From NCBI RefSeq assembly GCF_041927875.1, contig NZ_JBHFHN010000007.1: a DNA stretch of 64,000 nt; one strand, 5' to 3'. The position numbers and the translations under genes are program-made. The notes beneath the pieces are model-generated. The model was not told the DNA's origin. It made no database searches and saw only the letters and a list, made by a program, of their open reading frames with translations. Every line of letters starts with the position of its first letter. The stretch's first letter is position 1. Source of the stretch: Paracoccus sp041927875. GTDB taxonomy: Bacteria; Pseudomonadota; Alphaproteobacteria; Rhodobacterales; Rhodobacteraceae. Positions 1-8,311 of the stretch are shown in pieces.

Positions 1-683
1 ATCACCGTGTTCTGATCGACGAAATCCGACCCGAACAGGATCTTCGACATCTCCACACTGTCGGCGGCGCGCGCGGGTTCGGTGACCGAGCCCATATAGG
101 GCTTGTCCGACAGCGTCATATGGGCGTGCAGCATGTCCAGATGGCGTTTGTTGACCGGCACATCGGTCGGTTCGCAGACCGTGCCGCCGGAATGGTGCAG
201 CCATTTCGACATCTGCCCCAGCTTCACGAAATTGCGGAAGTCGGCAATGGTGGCGTAGCGCCGCCCGCCCGCCTGATCGCGGACAAAGGGCGGGCCATAG
301 ACCGGGGCCAGCACCAGGTTCTTGCCGCCGATCACCACGTTGCGATCGGGGTTGCGGGCGTGCTGGGTGATGGTCTGGGGCGCGGTCGCGCAAAGCTGGC
401 GCGCCAGGCCACGGGGGATGCGCACGCGCTCGCCCTCGATCTCGGCGCCGGCATTGCGCCACAGCTCCAGCGCGGCGGGGTTGTCGACGAAGTTCACGCC
501 GATCTCGGCCAGCACGGTTTCGGCATTGGCCTCGATGATGGCCAGCGCCTCGTCGTTCAGCACGTCAAGATTGGGGATGTTGCGTTCGATATAGCGCGCG
601 AACTCTTGCCGGACGGCGGTGCGTTCGGCGCGGCGGGCGGCACCACCGCCACCCCGGCGGCCACGGCTGGTTTCTTCGGACAT
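1..683 (-). CDS. Trimethylamine methyltransferase (MttB) family protein, C-terminal part outside window
   Basis: Only the first 227 codons are present; the frame runs off the left edge without a stop. The start ATG at 683-681 gives a protein beginning MSEETSRGRRGGGG, followed by a helical lead-in and stretches such as ETVLAEIGVNFVDNP, VYGPPFVRDQAGGRRYATI and HHSGGTVCEPTDVP, which I recognise as the MttB-like corrinoid-dependent methyltransferase family that is abundant in Rhodobacteraceae. Members of this family that lack pyrrolysine demethylate quaternary amines such as glycine betaine rather than trimethylamine; the substrate here cannot be told because the barrel is truncated by the window. 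It is read in the same direction as aglK but is separated from it by a strong hairpin, so it is probably its own transcription unit. Confidence 0.8.
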   Translation of the reverse strand, partial: MSEETSRGRRGGGGAARRAERTAVRQEFARYIERNIPNLDVLNDEALAIIEANAETVLAEIGVNFVDNPAALELWRNAGAEIEGERVRIPRGLARQLCATAPQTITQHARNPDRNVVIGGKNLVLAPVYGPPFVRDQAGGRRYATIADFRNFVKLGQMSKWLHHSGGTVCEPTDVPVNKRHLDMLHAHMTLSDKPYMGSVTEPARAADSVEMSKILFGSDFVDQNTV

Positions 684-720
684 GGGAACCCCGTCAGATT
701 GTTTGATCCCGAATAGCAAA

Positions 721-746
721 CGCGCCCCAAAGGGGGCGCGCCTTTT
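721..746. terminator. Hairpin between aglK and the MttB-family gene
   Basis: CGCGCCCC at 721-728 pairs with GGGGCGCG at 733-740 across a 4-nt loop. On the plus strand it is followed by CCTTTT; on the minus strand, the direction of both flanking genes, it is followed by TTTGC. It probably ends the agl operon transcript before the MttB-family gene. Confidence 0.6.
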
Positions 747-772
747 GCGTCATCCTGCGCGCGATTGCGACA

Positions 773-1864
773 TCAGCGCCACAGCAGCGACTGGCCGTCG
801 GCAAAGATCTGCACCTTGTCGGGCGTCGTGGTCAGCGCGACATGGGCGTGGCGCAGGCTGGAATGGATGCCGGGGAACTTGGCGATCACGCCGGTCGCTG
901 CGCCCGCCTCGGGGCGGAAGTAAAGCTGGGTGACCTCGCCCAAGGCCTCGGTGATCGCCACCTCGCCGGAATAGACGGGCTGGCCGGTGGTGGCGGGGGT
1001 GAAATCCTCGGGGCGGATGCCGACATTGACGACGCGGCCCATATCATCGCCGGTGGTCGGCACCATCGACTGCACCACACCGCCGCCGTTCAGGGTGACG
1101 GTGGTGACCGGGCCGGTGGCGGTGATGCGACCCGGCAGCAGGTTCATCGCCGGGCTGCCGATGAACTGGGCCACGAACTCATTGCGGGGGCGGGTGTAAA
1201 GCTCCAGCGGCGCGCCGACCTGGGCGATGCCGCCGCCCGCCAGCACGACGATGCGCGAGGCGAGCGTCATCGCCTCGACCTGATCATGGGTCACATAGAT
1301 CATCGTGCGATCGGGCATCTGTTCCTTCATCTGCGCGATCTCGATCCGGGTGGCGACGCGCAGCGCGGCGTCAAGGTTCGACAGCGGTTCATCAAACAGG
1401 TAAACCTTGGGGTCACGCACGATGGCGCGGCCGATGGCGACACGCTGACGCTGGCCGCCCGACAGCGCCTTGGGCAGGCGGTCCAGATAGGGGGTCAGTT
1501 GCAGCGCGCGGCCCGCGCGGTCAGTCGCCTCGCGGATTTCCTCGGCGGATTTGCCGGCGATCTTCATGGCAAAGGCCATGTTGTCGCGCACCGTCATATG
1601 CGGATACAGCGCATAGGACTGGAACACCATGGCGATTCCGCGCTGCGCGGGCGGCACATCGTTCATCCGCACCCCGTCGATGAACAAGTCGCCGCCGGTG
1701 ATGCGTTCAAGCCCGGCGATCATCCGCAGCAAGGTCGACTTGCCGCAGCCCGAGGGGCCGACGAAGACCACGAACTCACCCGAGGTGATGTCAAGGTTGA
1801 TGTCCGACAGGACTTTCACTTCGCCATAGGCTTTCGACACGTTGCTGAGCTTCAGATCGGCCAT
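773..1864 (-). CDS. aglK: Alpha-glucoside ABC transporter ATP-binding protein AglK
   Basis: 363-residue ATPase of the MalK/UgpC class that powers sugar import from the cytoplasmic face of the AglFG permease. Walker A is GPSGCGKST at residues 36-44, the signature LSGGQRQRVAIGRA lies near 135-148, Walker B is YLFDEP shortly after, and the switch histidine is in YVTHDQ. After about residue 235 comes the OB-fold (TOBE) regulatory domain with the VGIRPEDF motif typical of MalK-like subunits. It is the last gene of the minus-strand operon aglE-F-G-A-K, the same order as described for Sinorhizobium meliloti. MalK-type ATPases are sometimes shared by several sugar transporters; position argues for the alpha-glucoside system here. 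Another transporter of the same class has its own ATPase at the right edge. Confidence 0.9.
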   Translation of the reverse strand: MADLKLSNVSKAYGEVKVLSDINLDITSGEFVVFVGPSGCGKSTLLRMIAGLERITGGDLFIDGVRMNDVPPAQRGIAMVFQSYALYPHMTVRDNMAFAMKIAGKSAEEIREATDRAGRALQLTPYLDRLPKALSGGQRQRVAIGRAIVRDPKVYLFDEPLSNLDAALRVATRIEIAQMKEQMPDRTMIYVTHDQVEAMTLASRIVVLAGGGIAQVGAPLELYTRPRNEFVAQFIGSPAMNLLPGRITATGPVTTVTLNGGGVVQSMVPTTGDDMGRVVNVGIRPEDFTPATTGQPVYSGEVAITEALGEVTQLYFRPEAGAATGVIAKFPGIHSSLRHAHVALTTTPDKVQIFADGQSLLWR

Positions 1865-1882
1865 GGCCCGTCCCCCTACCCC

Positions 1883-3433
1883 TTAAACATTGGTAATCGT
1901 CACCTGCCACGGCGCCAGCCCTTCGGCGGGAACATCGGACAGGTTGGCACTGATACGCAACGCCTCGTCACCCTCGCGGCGGGTGAAGCTGATGACATCG
2001 CCGGTCACGCGCATGTCGTCCTGACTGCCGGTGCGCAGCGCGGGATGGCGTGCGCGCAGGGCAAGGGCGCTGCGGTAGTGATGGAGCAGCGATCCCGCGT
2101 CGGCCTCTTGCAGATCGACGGTCAGATCGCGGTGGCTGGCCGGTTGCGGCAGCCAGGTCTTGTCGCCGGTCGAAAAGCCCAGGTGATCGTTGGCCTGTTC
2201 CCAGACCATCGGGGTGCGGCAGCCGTCGCGGCCCTTGAACTCGGGCCAGAACTCGATCCCATAGGGGTCGCGCAGGTCTTCAAAGGCGATGTCGGCCTCG
2301 GGCAGGCCCAGTTCCTCGCCCTGATAGAGGCAGGCCGAGCCGCGCAGACACAGCAGCAGCGTGGCATAGGCTTTGGCCGCGTCCAGCGACAGGTTCCAGC
2401 GGCTGATGTGGCGCTTCACATCGTGGTTGGACAGCGCCCAGCAGGGCCACGCACCGGGCGCGACCGCATTCAGCCGGGTGAAGGTATCGGCGACGCGCGC
2501 GGCGGTCAGCGGCGTATCCGACAGGAACTCGAACCCGTAGGACATCTGCATCCGCTTGGTGCCTGCGGTATATTCGCCAATGATTTCAAGCCCGCGTTCG
2601 CTGTCGCCCACCTCGCCCACGGCGGCGGCCTGATAGGGGTCCATCACCGCGCGCAGCCGTTCCAGGAACGGCAGCATCTCGGGCTGGGACTTGTCGTAAA
2701 GATGCGACTGATAATTATAGGGGTTCACGGCGGGCGCGGTATCGGCATTGCGCAACTCGGGCGCCAGGGCCGGATTGTCGCGCAGCTTCTGATCGTGGAA
2801 ATAGAAGTTGATCGTATCCAGACGGAAGCCGTCAACGCCGCGATCCAGCCAGAACCGCGCGACATCCAGCAGCGCATCCTGCACATCGGGATTGTGGAAG
2901 TTCAGGTCAGGCTGGCTGGCCAGGAAGTTGTGCATGTAATATTGCAGCCGCTTGCCATCCCACTGCCAGGCAGGACCGCCGAAGATCGACAGCCAGTTGG
3001 TCGGCGGCGTGCCATCGGGGCGCGCATCGGCCCAGACATACCAATCGGCCTTGGCATTGTCGCGGCTGGCCCGGCTTTCCTTGAACCAAGGATGCTGGTC
3101 GGATGTATGAGACAGCACCAGATCGATCATGATCTTCAGCCCCAGCCCATGCGCCTTTTCGATCAGCGCATCGAAATCGGCCAGGCTGCCGAACATCGGG
3201 TCGACATCGCGGTAATCGCTGACGTCATAGCCGAAATCCTTCATCGGGCTGGTGAAGAACGGCGAAATCCAGACCGCATCCACCCCCAGGCTGGCGATAT
3301 GGTCCAGCCGTCGGGTAATCCCTTTCAGATCGCCGACGCCATCGCCGTCACTGTCCTGATAGCTGCGCGGATAGATCTGATAGATCACCGCGCCGCGCCA
3401 CCAATCGGGGTCTTTTTTCAGAAAGTTGGTCAT
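1883..3433 (-). CDS. aglA: Alpha-glucosidase, GH13 family (AglA)
   Basis: 516-residue cytoplasmic glycoside hydrolase 13 of the oligo-1,6-glucosidase/alpha-glucosidase type that splits imported alpha-glucosides. No signal peptide. The opening DWWRGAVIYQIYPRSYQD is characteristic; GFRLDTINF holds the nucleophile Asp206, VGEVGD the acid/base Glu274 and LSNHDVKRH the stabilising Asp338. An upstream in-frame start exists at 3496, but it would overlap the end of aglG by 53 bp and adds sequence without family resemblance; the ATG at 3433 lies 10 bp after the aglG stop. It sits inside the transporter operon, so uptake and hydrolysis are made together. The exact substrate (sucrose, maltose, trehalose, trehalulose) cannot be read from the sequence. 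Confidence 0.92.
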   Translation of the reverse strand: MTNFLKKDPDWWRGAVIYQIYPRSYQDSDGDGVGDLKGITRRLDHIASLGVDAVWISPFFTSPMKDFGYDVSDYRDVDPMFGSLADFDALIEKAHGLGLKIMIDLVLSHTSDQHPWFKESRASRDNAKADWYVWADARPDGTPPTNWLSIFGGPAWQWDGKRLQYYMHNFLASQPDLNFHNPDVQDALLDVARFWLDRGVDGFRLDTINFYFHDQKLRDNPALAPELRNADTAPAVNPYNYQSHLYDKSQPEMLPFLERLRAVMDPYQAAAVGEVGDSERGLEIIGEYTAGTKRMQMSYGFEFLSDTPLTAARVADTFTRLNAVAPGAWPCWALSNHDVKRHISRWNLSLDAAKAYATLLLCLRGSACLYQGEELGLPEADIAFEDLRDPYGIEFWPEFKGRDGCRTPMVWEQANDHLGFSTGDKTWLPQPASHRDLTVDLQEADAGSLLHHYRSALALRARHPALRTGSQDDMRVTGDVISFTRREGDEALRISANLSDVPAEGLAPWQVTITNV

Positions 3434-3443
3434 TGATCTTCCG

Positions 3444-4574
3444 TTATTTGACCGAGCCGGCCAACAGGCCGCGCACCAGGTATTTCTGCATGGCAAAGAA
3501 CACGAGCAAAGGCACCGAGATCGACAGGAAGGCCGAGGCCGCCAGAATCTCCCACTCGCCGCCCTTCGATCCCATCAGTTCGCGCAGGACGGCCGTCATC
3601 ACCAGTTCTTCCTTCTTGTTGCCCAGGAAAACGGTGGCGACCAGCAGGTCGTTCCATGTCCACAGGAACTGGAAGATGGCAAAGCTGGCCAAAGCCGGAA
3701 ACGACAGCGGCAGGATGATGCGGCGGAAGATCTGGAAATCGGTCGCGCCATCGACGCGCGCGCTTTCGATGATCTCGCGCGGCAGGCCGACCATGTAATT
3801 GCGCAGCAGATAGATCGCCAGCGGCAGCCCAAAGCCGGTATGGGCCAGCCAGATCGACAGATAGCCTTTGCCGATGCCGATGCTGTTGTGCAGCTTCAAC
3901 AGCGGGATCAGCGACAGTTGCAGCGGCACCACCAGCAGGCCGACGACCGCGGCGATCAGCAGCGCGCGGCCCGGAAACTCCATCCAGGCCAGGGCATAGG
4001 CGGCAAAGGCGGCGATCAGGATCGGGATGATCGTGGCCGGGATCGTGACCGTCAGCGTGTTCAGGAAGGCGCGGCCCAGCCCTTCGGCACCGATCACCTT
4101 TTCATAATTGTCGGTGGTGAACTTGGGCAGGGTGGTGATGGCGCGAAAGATGCGCAGGCCCCGTTCGCCCGTTGGGGCGGTTGCGGCGCGCAGTTCATAG
4201 CTGCCGTCGGCCTGCACGGTCAGGCTCTGGCCCTCGCCCAGATCGGCGGTTTCGCCCGGCGCAAAGGCGGTGGGTTCGCGCGCGGTGATGCCCCAGGCGG
4301 TCAGTTCGCGCCCCTCCTCCGCGATGATGTCGCCGCGCAGCACGAAGGTGCCGCCCTCGGCCACGGCGGTGTTGGGCGCGGGGGTGCGGGCGAAATCGAC
4401 CGATTCCGACCCCGACAGCGCATTCCACCAGCCCGAGGTGGCGATCTGGTCGGCATCGCGGAAGGATGACACCAGCAGCCCCAGCGTCGGGATCGTCCAC
4501 AGGATGACCAGAAGCGCGGCGGCGATGTTCACAGCCCAGGTCAGGGCGGGCTTGTGTCCGGCCATCGTGTCCAT
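3444..4574 (-). CDS. aglG: Alpha-glucoside ABC transporter permease AglG
   Basis: 376-residue MalG-type inner-membrane permease. The first membrane segment is at about residues 12-36, followed by an unusually long periplasmic stretch of roughly 100 residues before the next segments, a feature of AglG-type permeases. The cytoplasmic EAA loop that docks the ATPase is EIIESARVDGATDFQIFRR. The ATG at 4574 overlaps the aglF stop by one base (TGATG), indicating translational coupling; a second ATG four codons in is possible. It forms the membrane channel with AglF and receives substrate from AglE. Confidence 0.88.
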   Translation of the reverse strand: MDTMAGHKPALTWAVNIAAALLVILWTIPTLGLLVSSFRDADQIATSGWWNALSGSESVDFARTPAPNTAVAEGGTFVLRGDIIAEEGRELTAWGITAREPTAFAPGETADLGEGQSLTVQADGSYELRAATAPTGERGLRIFRAITTLPKFTTDNYEKVIGAEGLGRAFLNTLTVTIPATIIPILIAAFAAYALAWMEFPGRALLIAAVVGLLVVPLQLSLIPLLKLHNSIGIGKGYLSIWLAHTGFGLPLAIYLLRNYMVGLPREIIESARVDGATDFQIFRRIILPLSFPALASFAIFQFLWTWNDLLVATVFLGNKKEELVMTAVLRELMGSKGGEWEILAASAFLSISVPLLVFFAMQKYLVRGLLAGSVK

Positions 4575-5569
4575 CAGCGCATCTCCTTGCGGGCGTTGCG
4601 GATGTTCCAGATCATGATCGGCGTCACCAGGATCATCAGCACGATGGCGATCGCCGACCCGCGCGAGAAATCGCCCGCCCGGAATGACCAGTCATACATC
4701 ATGTTGGCCAGCACCTGCGTGCCCCATTGCCCGTTGGTCATCACGAAGACGATGTCGAACACCTTCAGCACGGTGATGGTGATCGTGGTCCAGACCACGG
4801 CAATCGTGCCCCAGATCTGCGGCACCTTGATCCTGAAAAACACCTGCCAGGGGTTCGCGCCGTCCAGGATCGCGGCTTCGACGGTTTCCTCGGGGATGCC
4901 GCGCAGCGCGGCCGACAGGATCACCATGGCAAAGCCGGTCTGGATCCAGATCAGCACCACCATCAACAGCAGTGAGTTCAGCGACCAGTCCAACAGCGAC
5001 AGCCAGGTTTGCGGCGTGCCGCCCAGCTTTTCGACGATGGCGTTCAGCAGGCCGATCTGGGTCTGGCCTTCGCCGCGGAACTCATAGATGAACTTCCAGA
5101 TCACGCCGGCGCCGACAAAGGAAATCGCCATCGGCATGAAGATCAGTGACTTGCCGAAATTGCCCCAGCGGATGCGGTCGGTCAGTTGCGCGGCCAGCAG
5201 GCCGAACAGGGTCGACATGGCCGGCACGACCAGCAGCCACAGCGCGTTGTTGAACAGGCTTTCGCGGAACTTGGCATCGCCCGCCAGCCAGCGGTAATTC
5301 TCAAGCCCGATGAAGCCGCCCGCGCTGTTGTGGATGCTCAGCCAGACCGAATTGATGACCGGATAGACCAGATAGACGACCAGAAACAGGATCGCGGGCA
5401 GCAGGAACAGCCAGGGGCGAATGGCATTGGCCCGGCGGATGTTGTCGCCCGCATGGGGGCCGCGGGCGGGAAAGATCGCATCCAGCACCAGGTTTGATCC
5501 CCAGAACCAGGCGACGCAGCCGAACACGCCGACGACGATGGTTCCCAGGGCCAGAAAGGCCAGTTCCAT
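4574..5569 (-). CDS. aglF: Alpha-glucoside ABC transporter permease AglF
   Basis: 331-residue MalF-type permease. An N-terminal hydrophobic segment (about residues 3-25) precedes the main bundle starting with PWLFLLPAILFLVVYLVYP; the EAA loop is ETVEAAILDGANPWQVF. The reading frame is open further upstream to 5728, inside aglE, but the ATG at 5569 is preceded by a strong ribosome site (GGGGGAGGAA) and gives the family-like N-terminus MELAFLALG. It lies 64 bp after aglE, separated by a GC-rich hairpin, and overlaps aglG by one base. Confidence 0.88.
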   Translation of the reverse strand: MELAFLALGTIVVGVFGCVAWFWGSNLVLDAIFPARGPHAGDNIRRANAIRPWLFLLPAILFLVVYLVYPVINSVWLSIHNSAGGFIGLENYRWLAGDAKFRESLFNNALWLLVVPAMSTLFGLLAAQLTDRIRWGNFGKSLIFMPMAISFVGAGVIWKFIYEFRGEGQTQIGLLNAIVEKLGGTPQTWLSLLDWSLNSLLLMVVLIWIQTGFAMVILSAALRGIPEETVEAAILDGANPWQVFFRIKVPQIWGTIAVVWTTITITVLKVFDIVFVMTNGQWGTQVLANMMYDWSFRAGDFSRGSAIAIVLMILVTPIMIWNIRNARKEMR

Positions 5570-5600
5570 GTTCCTCCCCCACGCAACCGTCACAGGCAGC

Positions 5601-5621
5601 GGGGCCGGATCGACCGGCCCC
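5601..5621 (-). promoter_or_regulatory. Intercistronic hairpin between aglE and aglF
   Basis: GGGGCCGG at 5601-5608 pairs perfectly with CCGGCCCC at 5614-5621 over a 5-nt loop, with no T-tract on the minus strand. Hairpins at this position in binding-protein operons usually protect the upstream message so that the binding protein is made in excess. The same layout follows dctP and the binding-protein gene ending at 63538. Confidence 0.55.
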
Positions 5622-5633
5622 GTGCGCATCATC

Positions 5634-7004
5634 TTACTTGATCGAGTCCCAGGCGGCCTGGATCTGATCGCCCACCTCTTGCGCGGATTTGCCGCTGACG
5701 AAATCGACCATCCCGGTCCAGAAGGCACCGGCGCCGATCGCGCCCGGCATCAGGTCGGAGCCGTCAAAGCGGAAGGTGGTGGCGTCCAGCAGGATCTGCC
5801 CCATCTTGCGGTTGGTCGGGTCGTCATAGGCTTCGGGATTGACGCCCTTGAAGGGGGTCACGAAGCCCGACTGCTTCATCCAGACCTCATGCGCGATCGG
5901 GGTTTTCAGGAACTCGACAAAGGCGTTGGCAACCGGGTTGTCACTCATCACCGCGAACATGGTGCCGCCGCCCAGCACAGGCTGGCCCAGTTTGCCATCG
6001 GCGGGCGCCGGGAAATAGAAGAAATCGGCATCTTCGCCCACCACCGTGCCTTCGGGGAAGAACGACGGAATGAAGCTGGCCATGCGGTGCATGTAGCACT
6101 GCGGCGGGCTGGCGAACAGGCCCTTGGGGCTGTCGCGGAAGTCGGTCGCGGCGACCGAACCGGTGCCGCCGGCGACGAACTTTTCGTTCTTCGCATACCA
6201 GCCGAATTCGTCGATCGCGGCCACGACCTTGGGATCGTTGAACTTCAGTTCGTTCTTCGTCCAGGCGTCATAATCGGCCGGCGACTGGGTGCGCAGCATG
6301 ATATCTTCCACCCAGTCGGTCGCAGGCCAGCCGGTCGCGCCGCCCGAACCCAGGCCGATGCACCAGGGCGTGCCGCCATCGGCGACGATCTTTTCGGTCA
6401 GCGCCTTCAGCTCCTCGGTGGTTTTCGGGATCTCGTAACCCGCATCGGCAAAGTTGTCGGGCGAATACCAGACCAGCGATTTGACGTCGGCCTTGAACGG
6501 GAACATCATCACCTGCGGCTTGCCGTCCTTGTCGGCCGCCGTCGCAAGCGCTGCCCAGCTATCGCCTGCCGCATAGTTGTCGGCCAGCCACTTGCCGGTT
6601 TCCTCGCCCAGCGGGCGCAGATAACCCTTTTTCGCCAGATCGGCGGCCAGGCCCGGCTGCGGGAACACCGCCAGATCGGGGGCCGAGCCACCCTCGCTGT
6701 CGATGACGATCTGCTGTTCAAAACTGTCCGAGCCGGAATAGTTCACCGTCGCGCCGGTCGCGGCCTCGAAATAGGCGATCACGCTTTCAAACAGATCCTT
6801 GTCCGGGCCAAGCCAGGGGCCCATGATCGTCACCGTCTGACCTTTCAGGTCATTGGCCTTGAAAGCCTCGAAGCTGGCCCAGTTCAGCGTCGCATCCTCG
6901 CCGGGGGCAAAGACCAGATCGCGCGCAAGGGCCGCGCCCGGCAGCGTCGCCGCCGACACGCCAGCCAGCAGCGCGAGACGCAGAACGGTTGTCAGATGGG
7001 TCAT
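5634..7004 (-). CDS. aglE: Alpha-glucoside-binding periplasmic protein AglE
   Basis: 456-residue extracellular solute-binding protein family 1. A signal peptide is clear: MTHLTTVLRLALLAGVS, then a hydrophobic stretch ending ALA at residue 27, a good signal peptidase I site. The mature part starts RDLVFAPGED and holds the usual two-lobe protein features. The frame is open upstream to 7103, but the ATG at 7004 is preceded by GGGAGGAAC and puts the signal peptide at the terminus. First gene of the aglEFGAK operon; its promoter region faces aglR and overlaps a probable AglR operator at 7048-7063. Confidence 0.9.
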   Translation of the reverse strand: MTHLTTVLRLALLAGVSAATLPGAALARDLVFAPGEDATLNWASFEAFKANDLKGQTVTIMGPWLGPDKDLFESVIAYFEAATGATVNYSGSDSFEQQIVIDSEGGSAPDLAVFPQPGLAADLAKKGYLRPLGEETGKWLADNYAAGDSWAALATAADKDGKPQVMMFPFKADVKSLVWYSPDNFADAGYEIPKTTEELKALTEKIVADGGTPWCIGLGSGGATGWPATDWVEDIMLRTQSPADYDAWTKNELKFNDPKVVAAIDEFGWYAKNEKFVAGGTGSVAATDFRDSPKGLFASPPQCYMHRMASFIPSFFPEGTVVGEDADFFYFPAPADGKLGQPVLGGGTMFAVMSDNPVANAFVEFLKTPIAHEVWMKQSGFVTPFKGVNPEAYDDPTNRKMGQILLDATTFRFDGSDLMPGAIGAGAFWTGMVDFVSGKSAQEVGDQIQAAWDSIK

Positions 7005-7047
7005 GCGTTCCTCCCAGAACCAGGGTCGAATCGGCGCCTCCCGCCCA

Positions 7048-7063
7048 TTCAAACCGCTTTGAA
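7048..7063. promoter_or_regulatory. Probable AglR operator upstream of aglE
   Basis: TTCAAACCGCTTTGAA is a 16-bp near-perfect palindrome of the LacI-family type (central CG). It overlaps a possible -10 box on the minus strand (TATATT, complement of 7062-7067), so bound repressor would block aglE transcription. A second copy of the core in opposite orientation lies at 7205-7220. Confidence 0.7.
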
Positions 7064-7170
7064 TATACCAGTGGTGCCGATCCTTGCAGATCAAGTCAAC
7101 CATTTGCTGTGCCTTGCCAGCATCATCCGAATATCGTGTGGAATATCAAGGGGGCTGGCGGAATGACCGA

Positions 7171-7200
7171 TTGACGCAAGCCGCGCGGCAGGTCTAGGCT
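7171..7200 (+). promoter_or_regulatory. Putative aglR promoter
   Basis: TTGACG (7171-7176) and TAGGCT (7195-7200) are separated by 18 bp. The predicted start of transcription falls at about 7207, inside the second AglR palindrome, which suggests autoregulation. Confidence 0.45.
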
Positions 7201-7204
7201 GGTT

Positions 7205-7220
7205 CCTCAAAGCGGTTTGG
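7205..7220. promoter_or_regulatory. Probable AglR operator upstream of aglR
   Basis: CCTCAAAGCGGTTTGG shares the core TCAAAGCGGTTTG with the inverse of the palindrome at 7048-7063, about 157 bp away centre to centre. Paired sites in a divergent promoter are typical of LacI-family repressors that can loop DNA. Confidence 0.65.
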
Positions 7221-7267
7221 GAATAACTGCTGACCTTTTTCCCGCATGTCTGACACGGACCCGCCCG

Positions 7268-8311
7268 ATGATCTCGCTCAAGTCGCTTGCCGCGCAGTTG
7301 CAGCTTTCGCCAACCACCGTCAGCCGGGCGCTGAACGGCTATCCCGAGGTGAACGAGGCCACCCGCCGCCGCGTGGCCGAGGCCGCCAAGCGGCTGGGTT
7401 ACGCCCCCAACATGCGCGCCCGCGCCCTGGCCACCGGGCGCGCCATGGCCATCGGCCATGTGCTGACGTTAAGCGGACGGCATGAGTTGGTGAACCCGGT
7501 CTTTGCCGATTTCATCATGGGCGCGGGCGAGATCTACGCCCGCAACGGCTATGATCTGGTGCTGCATATCGCGCCCGATGACGACGATGCCCGCGCCTAT
7601 CGGGATCTGCGGGCCAAGGGCAATGTCGATGGCGTCATCGTTCACGCGCCGCGGCTGAACGATCCCCGGATTGCGCTGCTGACCGACATCGGCCTGCCCT
7701 TCGTGCTGCATGGCCGGGCCGAGGGGGTCGAGCTGCCCTATTCCTGGACGGATGTGAACAATCTGCGCGCCTTTCGCCGCGCCACCGATTTCCTGCTGGA
7801 TCTGGGGCACCGGCGGATCGCACTGATCAACGGCCCTGCCATCCTTGGCTTTGCGCAGCGCCGCCGCGCGGGCTTTGTCGAGGCACTGGCCGCGTGCGGC
7901 ATCGCACCCGACCCCGATCTGATCGTGTCCGGCCCGATGACCGAGGCCTTGGGCGCCGAAAGTGCCGCGCATCTGCTGGACCTGCCCGATCCGCCGACCG
8001 CCTTCCTGACCGCCTCGCTGCTGCTGGCGCTTGGGGTGCGGCGCACCATCGAGGGGCGCGGGTTGCGCATGGGGCGCGACGTCTCGGTGCTGACCTTTGA
8101 TGACGATTTCACCTATCTGAAGAATGGCGGCGAGGTGCCGATGTTCACTGCCACACGGTCATCGGTGCGCGAGGCGGGCGGGCGGGCGGCGCAGATGCTG
8201 CTGGACCTGATCGCCAGCCACGACCCTCAGCCCCGCCACGACCTGCTGGAGGCCGAGCTGATCGTCGGCCAATCGACCGGCCCGGCGCCCGCCGCCGGGG
8301 CACAGCCATGA
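7268..8311 (+). CDS. aglR: LacI-family transcriptional regulator AglR
   Basis: 347 residues. The N-terminal helix-turn-helix is SLKSLAAQLQLSPTTVSRAL with the hinge-helix RARALATGRA further on; the remaining residues form a periplasmic-binding-protein-like sugar sensor. The ATG at 7268 gives the usual LacI N-terminus; a TTG at 7217 in the same frame lies within the operator and is unlikely. It is divergent from aglEFGAK and overlaps the following beta-glucosidase gene by ATGA. Probable role: repressor of both operons, relieved by alpha-glucosides. Effector not determinable. Confidence 0.88.
   Translation: MISLKSLAAQLQLSPTTVSRALNGYPEVNEATRRRVAEAAKRLGYAPNMRARALATGRAMAIGHVLTLSGRHELVNPVFADFIMGAGEIYARNGYDLVLHIAPDDDDARAYRDLRAKGNVDGVIVHAPRLNDPRIALLTDIGLPFVLHGRAEGVELPYSWTDVNNLRAFRRATDFLLDLGHRRIALINGPAILGFAQRRRAGFVEALAACGIAPDPDLIVSGPMTEALGAESAAHLLDLPDPPTAFLTASLLLALGVRRTIEGRGLRMGRDVSVLTFDDDFTYLKNGGEVPMFTATRSSVREAGGRAAQMLLDLIASHDPQPRHDLLEAELIVGQSTGPAPAAGAQP

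Noticed and set aside
842..3436. Open frame of 864 codons on the plus strand across aglK and aglA
   Set aside because: It is antisense to two clearly recognised genes, has no family resemblance and reflects the codon composition of GC-rich DNA.
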